Positions 8,729 to 18,000 of a stretch of 64,000 nt of DNA are shown here, one piece after another. Within the stretch, counting starts at the first letter, position 1, and each line of letters opens with the position of its first letter. Position numbers and translations under genes: made by a program. The notes under the pieces were generated by a model, which did not search any database, was not told the DNA's origin, and saw only the letters and a program-made list of their open reading frames with translations. This stretch comes from Nostoc mirabile CHAB5784 (GTDB lineage Bacteria; Cyanobacteriota; Cyanobacteriia; Cyanobacteriales; Nostocaceae). The stretch covers positions 27,602 to 91,601 of the forward strand of contig NZ_JAIVFS010000030.1 of NCBI RefSeq assembly GCF_020829645.1, read 5' to 3'.

Positions 8729-11700
8729 TTAAATATTTTCAATTGATTTCATTTTTTGCAGACGCTTTCTTTGTTGAGCTTTACCATCAGCAATTTTTTC
8801 TGTAGCAACGTCTACTACACCAGAAGATAGTTTTCCATTTTTGAGTTGATTAAAATAATCTACTAAAGAGCTTATGGTCGGATATCTAAACAGATCGAGG
8901 ATAGATAAATCACTCTGAAATACTTCACGCAATTTGCTATGAACCTGAACCAAAAGTAGCGAATGACCACCTAATTCAAAAAAATTATCATGGATTCCTA
9001 CGTTCTCAACATTCAGTACTTGTTGCCAAATATCAGCAATAGTTTGTTCCACTTCAGTTTGGGGTGGCTGATAAACCACCTCCAATTCTGGACGTGCTGT
9101 ATCAGGTGCTTTTAGTGCTTTGCGATCAACTTTACCATTGGGTGTGAGAGGGAGTGCCTCTAGCAATACAAAAGCTGCTGGCATCATGTAGCTTGGTAGC
9201 TTTGACTCTAAGAAGCTTCGCAATTCAGAAATTACCAGTGTTTGCTCGGTTTGCGGGACTATATAGGCTACTATTCTTTGAAACTCTGCTACCACAACTA
9301 TAGTTTCCCGCACTGCTAGGTGTTGGCTAATGAGTGCTTCAATTTCTCCCAATTCAATGCGGAAGCCGCGAATCTTCACCTGATCGTCAATACGTCCCAG
9401 GTACTCAATGTCTCCATTGGGCAGATAACGCGCTAAGTCACCGGATTTATAAAGGCGGGCATTTAGGCGATCGCTAAAGGGATGGGAAATAAATCTTTCA
9501 GTTGTTAGTTCTGGCCGATTTAAATAACCTCGTGTGACACCAGCACCACCAACATACATCTCACCCTTAACTCCAATCGGTACTGGTTGTTGATACTGGT
9601 CTAATAAATAAACTTGCAAGTCAGGAATTGGACGACCAATAATACTTCCTAATCCTACTTCTAAGTCTGCCTTTGTCAATGGGCGATATGTAACATGAAC
9701 GGTTGTTTCCGTAATGCCGTACATATTGACTAACTGGGGAAAGCGATCGCCATGACACTCAAACCAAGGTCTTAAGCTTTCAAGTTGCAGCGCTTCTCCA
9801 CCGAAGATGACCAATCGTAGATTTAGCCCTTTGGCAGTTCCCAAAGATTCCTCTACCTGTATGAGTTGGCAAAAAGCGGAAGGCGTTTGGTTAAGTACCG
9901 TAACTTGTTGTGTTAACAACAATTTGTAAAAGTCTTCGGGTGAACGACTTAGCCAGTAAGATACTACCACTATTTTGCCGCCATACAGCAGCGCACCCCA
10001 GAGTTCCCAAACGGAAAAATCAAAGGCTATGGAATGGAACAGTGTCCAAACATCATCTTGATTAAATTTATACCAAGATTCGGTTGCTGCTAATAGACGA
10101 ACCACATTGCTGTGATTGACTAATACCCCCTTGGGTTGACCTGTTGAACCAGATGTATAGATAATATAAGCTAAGTTATCAGTTGTACAGTCATTGATTG
10201 GATCTTGTTGACTTTCCTGAGTTATACTTCCCCACTCTGTATCTAAACAAACAACCCTAGTTTGATGTTGTGGTAAATTCTTTATTAGGTGGTGCTGCGT
10301 TAGTAATAATGATACCTGAGCATCCTGCAATATAAAGGCTAAACGTTCTGGTGGATACGCTGGATCGATTGGGATATAAGCACCACCCGCTTTCAGGATG
10401 CCTAATATTGCAACCACCATAGAGAGCGATCGCTCTACACAAATCCCTACCAATACCTCTGGTTTTACTCCTAGCTTTTGCAAATAGTGTGCTAATTGAT
10501 TCGCTCTAGTATTTAGTTCACGATAGGTTAGTTGTTCCGAGTCAAATACTACAGCGATTGCATCAGGTGTGCGTTCTACTTGTGCTTCAAACAATTGATG
10601 AATACATTGATGTTGAGGATAATCAACTTTTGTATTATTCCACTCCACAAGTAACTGATGTCGTTCAGTTTCTGTTAAAAGCGACAATTCACAAAGGCGC
10701 TGCTGTGGATTAGCCACCATACCCTCTAGCAGAGTCTGCAAATGTCTGAGCATTCGGGTAACGGTATCGGAGCGATCGCTATCATCGTAAGTAATCTTGA
10801 ATAATAACTCCTTACCTGGAATAACAGTTAGAGTTACAGGATAGTTAGTTCTTTCAAAACCATGAAAATCTTCTATTTCAAAATTTATATCCCTCTCTTG
10901 CACAGAAGGATATATATGATAATTCTCAAAAACTAATATATTATCGAACAGAGCAAAACCTTTAGGAACTTCACTCCATCCCTGGACTTTTACTAACGGA
11001 CTATATTCGTATTGACGCGCTTCAAGTAATTGAGTTTGAATTTTTTGCAGCCAAGGTAAAAGAAATTCTTTGGGCGAGACTTTGACTCTAACTGGTAGTG
11101 TATTAATAAACAGTCCTACCATCGACTCGGCTTTAGCTAAGATTGGGGGACGACCAGAAGCTACTGCCCCGAAAACTACATCTTCTTGACCACTGTAGCA
11201 GCTTAACAGCAAAGCCCAAGCTCCTTGTACCAGAGTATTTGGCGTTAGTTGATGCTGCTGTGCTACGGATTGCAATACTGCGGTTGTGACTGCTGAAAGT
11301 TGAATTTTCTGTTCGGCATAGCCATCTTCTGAAGTCAGTGATTTTCTAGCACCTTGATCTGCCCACAGCCATGTTGGAGTCGTAAAACCTTTGAGTGTCT
11401 CTCGCCAGAAAGTCTCAGCCATAGATAGGTTTTGTTGCTGTAGCCAGACAATGTAATCCCGATAAGGGCGAATAGCTTCTAAGTATACGTCTTCACCGTT
11501 GTTGAAAGCTTTGTAACAAGCAAGAACTTCCTTAAAAATTAGGGCAACAGACCACCCATCTAGTAACAGATGATGATGACTCCAAGTAAAGTTATAGGAT
11601 GTATCTGAAAGTTGAACCAGTGTTAGACGCATCAATGGTGGTTGCGTAAGTTCAAAGCCACTAGAGCGATCGCTCTGCAAGAAAACCTCTAACTTTTGTT

Positions 11701-12007
11701 GTTGTTCATCTGGAGACAGATGCTGCCAATTATACTCCTGCCACAGTAGAGTTACCTGTCGATGCACAACTTGTACTGGTTCTTTTAAGCCTTCCCAAAC
11801 AAAACAGGTTCGTAGAATTGAATGGCGCTCTACAATATGTTGCCATGCGCTATGGAAGACTGTAATGTTTAGTTTTCCGTGGAGAGTCCAGCTAAACTGT
11901 TCAAAATAGTTGCCAGATTTGGGGGCTGCAAGACTATGGTAGAGAATGCCCTGCTGCATGGGCGAGAGGGGATAAAAATCTTCAATGTTTTTGTTTTTTA
12001 CGCCCAT
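8729..12007 (-). CDS. NRPS module C-A(Thr)-PCP
   Basis: Adds one amino acid, predicted threonine. It has 1092 residues. The C domain opens with FYPLSPMQQGILYHSL, the form seen in C domains that accept a D-configured donor, and has an intact HHLLLDG (about 146). A domain: SGSTGQPKG near 615. The ten pocket residues read by eye are D-F-W-N-I-G-M-V-H plus the invariant Lys, the well-known threonine code. PCP: GGHSLL near 1015. There is no TE; the protein ends in a basic Lys/Arg/Gln-rich tail that may dock to a partner. It starts one base after the stop of the preceding NRPS, whose last domain is an epimerase, so the D-accepting C domain fits. Thr in a siderophore may serve as a metal ligand or cyclisation hydroxyl; that is inference. 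Confidence 0.95.
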   Translation of the reverse strand: MGVKNKNIEDFYPLSPMQQGILYHSLAAPKSGNYFEQFSWTLHGKLNITVFHSAWQHIVERHSILRTCFVWEGLKEPVQVVHRQVTLLWQEYNWQHLSPDEQQQKLEVFLQSDRSSGFELTQPPLMRLTLVQLSDTSYNFTWSHHHLLLDGWSVALIFKEVLACYKAFNNGEDVYLEAIRPYRDYIVWLQQQNLSMAETFWRETLKGFTTPTWLWADQGARKSLTSEDGYAEQKIQLSAVTTAVLQSVAQQHQLTPNTLVQGAWALLLSCYSGQEDVVFGAVASGRPPILAKAESMVGLFINTLPVRVKVSPKEFLLPWLQKIQTQLLEARQYEYSPLVKVQGWSEVPKGFALFDNILVFENYHIYPSVQERDINFEIEDFHGFERTNYPVTLTVIPGKELLFKITYDDSDRSDTVTRMLRHLQTLLEGMVANPQQRLCELSLLTETERHQLLVEWNNTKVDYPQHQCIHQLFEAQVERTPDAIAVVFDSEQLTYRELNTRANQLAHYLQKLGVKPEVLVGICVERSLSMVVAILGILKAGGAYIPIDPAYPPERLAFILQDAQVSLLLTQHHLIKNLPQHQTRVVCLDTEWGSITQESQQDPINDCTTDNLAYIIYTSGSTGQPKGVLVNHSNVVRLLAATESWYKFNQDDVWTLFHSIAFDFSVWELWGALLYGGKIVVVSYWLSRSPEDFYKLLLTQQVTVLNQTPSAFCQLIQVEESLGTAKGLNLRLVIFGGEALQLESLRPWFECHGDRFPQLVNMYGITETTVHVTYRPLTKADLEVGLGSIIGRPIPDLQVYLLDQYQQPVPIGVKGEMYVGGAGVTRGYLNRPELTTERFISHPFSDRLNARLYKSGDLARYLPNGDIEYLGRIDDQVKIRGFRIELGEIEALISQHLAVRETIVVVAEFQRIVAYIVPQTEQTLVISELRSFLESKLPSYMMPAAFVLLEALPLTPNGKVDRKALKAPDTARPELEVVYQPPQTEVEQTIADIWQQVLNVENVGIHDNFFELGGHSLLLVQVHSKLREVFQSDLSILDLFRYPTISSLVDYFNQLKNGKLSSGVVDVATEKIADGKAQQRKRLQKMKSIENI

Positions 12008-12008
12008 G

Positions 12009-15000
12009 TCAAATATCTCCTATAGCTGCTGTAATGGCATCAAGATCGGTTTGCTCCCATTGGCTTTGCTGAAACTCAGCGAAATCGGAAGGGGTAAAAC
12101 CTCCTGCATCAGAAGATTGGCAATGAGTAATCAGCGATCGTAATGCCTCAATAAAGCTTTGAGCAAAAGTTTCAACCGTGGATTGACTATGCAACTGATT
12201 GCTGTAAGTCCAGTTCATTTCCAGGCGTCCTTGAGAAATACCGCCGTTAACTTCCAGCAAGTGAGTTCGTTGACTTCGCAAATTACGACTGGAACCACTC
12301 GATTCGGTAGCAAAGCCAAATAAAGACGATTGTGGTAAAACTTGGTCAAACTGTCCTAGATAATTAAAAACCACTTCAGCTTTCGGCAAACGACTGATTC
12401 GTTCCCTAATTTCCATATCTTTGCTGAGATAGCGCAACACTCCATAACCAATACCTCGATTTGGAATCGCTCTTAACTGCTCTTTAATTGATTTGAGGGC
12501 TTTTCCTGGTGAGTCGAAAGCACTGTCAAGACTCAGATGTACCGGGAAGATAGTTGTGAACCAACCCACAGTCCTCGATAAATCTACATCCTCGAATAGT
12601 TCTTCTCGACCATGCCCTTCTAAGTCAATTAGTAATGAAGTTTCTCCTGTCCATTGGCTAAATGTTTGTACAAGTGCAGTTAACAACACATCATTAATTT
12701 GCGTCTGATAAACTGCTGGCACTTGTTGTAATAAAACTTGAGTTTCTTGTTCACTCAGCGATACAGTCAAAGTACAAGCTGATTTTTCTAGATTGTTCCC
12801 ATAGTTAAAATCTATGGGTATAGACCTAACAGGTTGCTGCTGTATTGTCAGCCAGTATTCTAGCTCCGAATGCAATGCAGGCAATTGTGCATATTCTTGT
12901 AAATAACTAGACCACTGCTTGACAGAAGTTGTTTTAAGTGGCAGTTGTAGTGCTTTGTCCTGACAAATTTGCTCGTAAGCTGTTTGAAAATCTTCTATTA
13001 AAATTCGCCAAGAAACTCCATCAACAACTAAGTGATGAATCACCCAAAGTAAGCGACTTGGTTGATTAATACCCAGGTCAAAAAGAGCAATTCGGAATAA
13101 TGGTCCTTGTGTCAAGTTCAAGCTGGCTTGTAGCTGAACTGACATTTCTTCCATCTGTACCACTTGTTGATCTTTTGGTAGTGCTGACAAGTCTAAATAT
13201 ATTGTTGGTATTAAATTGTCAGGACTGACTATAATCGCTTGAAGACCTAATTCATTTTTTATAAATCGTGAACGTAGCGCATCATGATGCTTTTGTAAAA
13301 ATTGTACTACCTTTTCTAAAGCTACAGGGTTAATGCGCTCTTTAACTTCTAGCATTACCGCTTGATTCCAGTAGTGTGGTTCTGGTTGCTCTTGTTCAAA
13401 AAACCAATGCTCAATAGGTGTTAACTCTAGCGAACCAGTGATTAAGTTTTGTTCTGCTGAAATTTTCTGACTTGTACCACCTACAGCGGCTAGTTTTGCT
13501 ATGGTTTGGTGTTGAAATAATTGCTTAGGAGTTAAGTGCAGTCCTGCTTGGTCGGCTTTGGATATTATTTGAAGGCTGAGGATAGAATCCCCTCCTAATT
13601 CAAAAAAGTTGTCGTTTATACCTATTTTTTCTAAACCTAGTACCTGTGACCAGATAACAGCCAATTGTTTTTCAATGGTCGTCTGAGGTGCGATGAAAGC
13701 TTTTTCTAGTTCTGGAGGCACTGTGTCAGGTGCAGGTAATGCCTTACGGTCAACTTTACCATTGGGTGTGAGTGGTAGTGCTTCTAATTTGACAAAAGCT
13801 GCTGGTATCATGTAATTTGGCAACTTTGACTCCAAAAAGACACGTAGTTCAGGAATTAGCAGTGTTTGCTCTTTTTGTGGAACTACATAGGCGACTATCC
13901 GTTGAGAATCTGCTTGTGAACAATAAACTGCAACTACAGTTTCTCGGACTACGGGGTGTTGAGTAATGAGCGCTTCAATTTCTCCTAGTTCAATGCGGAA
14001 ACCACGTATTTTTACCTGGTGGTCAATCCGACCAATGTACTCTATTTCTCCATTCGGCAGATAGCGTGCTAAATCTCCAGTTTTGTACAGACGTGCTGCT
14101 GCTTTATCACTAAAAGGATTGGCAATAAATTTTTCTGCTGTCAAATCGGGACGGTTTAAGTAACCCCTACCTACTCCCACACCACCAATATAAACTTCAC
14201 CTGCTACACCTATAGAAACAGGATTGAAATACTTATCAAGTAAATAAATTTGAATATTTGCTATTGGTCGCCCAATCGGAACTGTTTTTTGGTTGCTAAA
14301 ACTATCTTGACACTGCCAAAAAGTCACATCTACGGCTGCTTCAGTAGGACCATAAAGATTATACAATTGGGCATCAAGTCGATTAAAAAAGCTCTGTTGT
14401 AGTTGGACTGTTAACGCTTCACCACTGGCTATGACTCTTACCAAAGACTGACATCTTTCTAATCCTTCTGCTGACAAGAATGCTTGCAGCATTGATGGCA
14501 CAAAATGTAAGGTCGTAATTTGCTGCTGTAGAATTAAGTTAACTATGTAGTTGGGATCTCGATGACCTTCTGGTTGAGCTACTACTAATCGCGCACCCGT
14601 CATCAACGTCCAGAAAAATTCCCACACAGATACGTCGAAACTGAAGGGCGTTTTTTGCAAAACACTATCTGCTGCTGTTAATTGGTAGGTATCCTGCATC
14701 CACAGTAAGCGATTGCAAATTCCCTGATGGGTGTTCATTGCACCTTTGGGTTTTCCTGTGGAACCAGAGGTGTAAATGACGTAAGCAAGGCTCTCAACTG
14801 TGATGTTGCATTCAGGATTTTCTCTGTTTTCATCAGCGATTAGTTCCCAGTCGCTATCGATGCAAATTACTTGAGCTTTGTTAATTGGTATACTTTCTAC
14901 TAAGTTCTGTTGTGTTAACAATACACCTGGTCGAGAGTCTTCCAACATATAAGCCAAGCGTTCTTTGGGATAGCTAGGATCTAGTGGTACGTAAGCACCA

Positions 15001-18000
15001 CCTGCTTTGAGGATGGCTAATATTGCAACCACCATAGAGAGCGATCGCTCTACACAAATTCCCACCAATACCTCTGGTTTTACTCCCAGTGATCGTAAGT
15101 AATGCGCCAGTTGATTTGCTTTGGCGTTCAGTTCCCGATAGCTCAACTGTTGGTCTTCAAAAACGACTGCGATCGCATCAGGTGTTTTCTCTACCTGCGC
15201 TTCAAATAATTCATGGATACATTGTTGTTGAGGATACTCAACTTCTGTATTATTCCACTCCAGTAGTAATTGATGCTGCTCAGATTCACTTAACAGTGGT
15301 AATTCCGACAAACGCTGCTGTGGATTCGCAACAATTCCAGACAGCAACATTTGCAAATGAGCCGCCATTCTTTGTATGGAAGTTTGGGCAAATAAATCAG
15401 TATTGTATTCTAAATTCCCAACTAATCCTGACTCGGTTTCTGTGATGAATAGGGTCAAATCAAATTTAGCAGTATGACTATCACTTTCCACATGACTCAA
15501 AGTCAAACCAGGCAACTCCAAGACAATCGGTGCATTCTGAAGCACAAACATCACTTGAAATAGTGGTGTATGGCTTAAATCTCGCTGTGGTTGTATTTGT
15601 TCAACTAACAACTCAAACGGTAAATCTTGATGTGCATAAGCTCCCAATGCTACTTCCCGCAACCGTTTGAGTAGCTCCTCAAAGCTGGGATTTCTAGCCA
15701 AATTGGTTCTCAACACCAAAGTATTGACAAAAAAACCAATTAACCCTTCTATCTCTGCTCGATTACGGTTAGCAATGGGTGAACCAACCACAATATCTTC
15801 TTGCCCTGTGTAGCGCCATAGCAGTGTTTGGAAAGCTGCTAGCAGAGTCATGAATAAGGTACTCCCCTGCTGCTGGCTTAATTTATTCAGAGAAACAGAG
15901 AGTTCCTTAGATAAATTAAATGAGTAAGTTGCACCCCGGAATGTCTGAATTGCTGGTCTGGAATAATCAGTGGGTAACTCTAATACTTTGGGCGCATTTT
16001 CTAACTGTTTTCGCCAATAAGATATTTGAGTTGAGAGTACTTCTGCTTGCAGCCATCGTCGTTGCCAAGCAGCGAAGTCTACATATTGTATCGGTAGTTC
16101 AGTTAAGGGTGATAATTTTTCATTACAGAAGGCTGGATAAAGTGTTGCCAACTCTTGCACCAGTACGCCGATTGACCAACCATCAGAAGCAATGTGGTGC
16201 ATCGTCAGTAGTACAATGTGTTCTTGTGCATCGAGACGTAATAGTTTTACTCTTAGTAAATAATCGCTGCTAATGTCAAAGGGTTGTTGTGCTTCTTGTG
16301 CAGCCTGTTGCCTGATTTCAACTTCTTGTTTATCTAAAGATAGTTCGCTAATGTCGATTGTTGGTAATCTTAAGGGCTTTGTTTCAGAGATCACAGCTAT
16401 TGCTTGCCCTTCAACTGTCTGGAAATTGGTTCTCAATGCTTCGTGGCGGCTCAGAATTTCGTTGAAAGTTTGTTGTAGCGCCTTGATGTTTAATTCTCCT
16501 TTCAGGCGAACAGCCGCAGGTATGTTGTAGAAGGGACTGTCTGGCTCTAATTGAGCTAGGAACCATAACCTCTGTTGAGCAAATGATAGCGGTAATTGTG
16601 GCGATCGCTCAATTGGCTCAATCTTTGTTGTTGCAAGTCCTAAGCCTGCTTTGTTGGCTGCTTCAATTTCTTTGGCTAACTCTGCGATTGTCGGTTTTTC
16701 AAATAAACAACGTAAAGGCAGTTCTATTTGAAATACTTGCCGGATTTGGGACATGACGCGAGTGGCGATTAATGAGTGACCGCCTAATTCAAAGAAATTA
16801 TCATGAATACCTACTTTGTTAAGTCCCAGTATTTCTGCCCAAATCCCTGCTAATAAATTTTCTATTGGTGTGGCAGGCGGAATATAATTGGGTGATGATA
16901 GCTGTGTTAATTCTGGTGCGGGCAGTGCTTTCCGGTCAACTTTGCCATTAGGTGTTAGTGGTAACGTCTCCAATATGACAAAAGCTGTTGGAACCATGTA
17001 GTTTGGCAACTTTGATTTTAGGAAGCCACCTAGTTCAGTAATTCTTAGTGTTTGATTTTTCTGAGGAACTATATATGCAACTAGTCGTTGAGAATCTGCT
17101 GAATCTGAGCGTACTACAACTACTGTTTCTTGTATTCCTTGGTGTTGTGTAATGAGTGTTTCAATTTCTCCAAGTTCAATGCGGAAACCACGTACTTTAA
17201 CTTGGTTGTCAATCCGACCAATGTACTCTATTTCTCCATTCGGCAGATAACGTGCCAAGTCTCCTGTTTTATACAGACGTGTAGTTTCTTTACTAAATGG
17301 GTTGGGTATAAATTTTTCTGCTGTTAGGTCAGGGCGCTTGAAATAGCCTCGTGCAACACCATCTCCACCGATATGCAATTCCCCTGCTACACCAATAGGA
17401 ACTAACTGGCTGTGTTGGTCTAAAATGTAAAGTTGTGTGTTCGCGATCGGGTGACTAATTGGTACAATCTTACCATCAGTTTTTATCTGAGATGCTGCTG
17501 ACCAAATGGTGGTTTCTGTGAGGCCGTACATATTCCACAAAGAGGCACACCGATGCAATAATTGATTAGCTAAGTGTGCGGGTAAAGCTTCTCCACCACA
17601 GAGAATTTTTAATTGATGATTTCCACTCCAGCCTGCTGTTAGAAGTAGCTGCCAAGTCGCTGGTGTGGCTTGCATAACTGTAGCTTTTGAGTCTATCAGT
17701 TTTGCTGACAACTGCGTTCCATCGGAGGCGATTTCTCGACTGGCGATTACCAAGCGAGCACCTACTATGATTGGTAAGAAAAGTTCTAGCGCAGCAATAT
17801 CAAAGGATATAGTGGTGAGTGCTAGTAAGGTATCTTCCTCAGTTAAACCTGGGGTTTGCCTCATTGAGTACAAAAAGTTGCTCAAAGTGCTGTGGGGGAT
17901 TTGTACGCCTTTGGGTTTGCCTGTTGAACCAGAGGTGTAGATGACATAAGCTAGGTTGTTAGTACTTAGTTCAGAGAATAAATTTTCTTTGCTTTGTTGG

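Noticed and set aside
15089..15445. 118-codon plus-strand open frame opposite the large NRPS
   Set aside because: Antisense to a conserved A-domain start; no coding character of its own.
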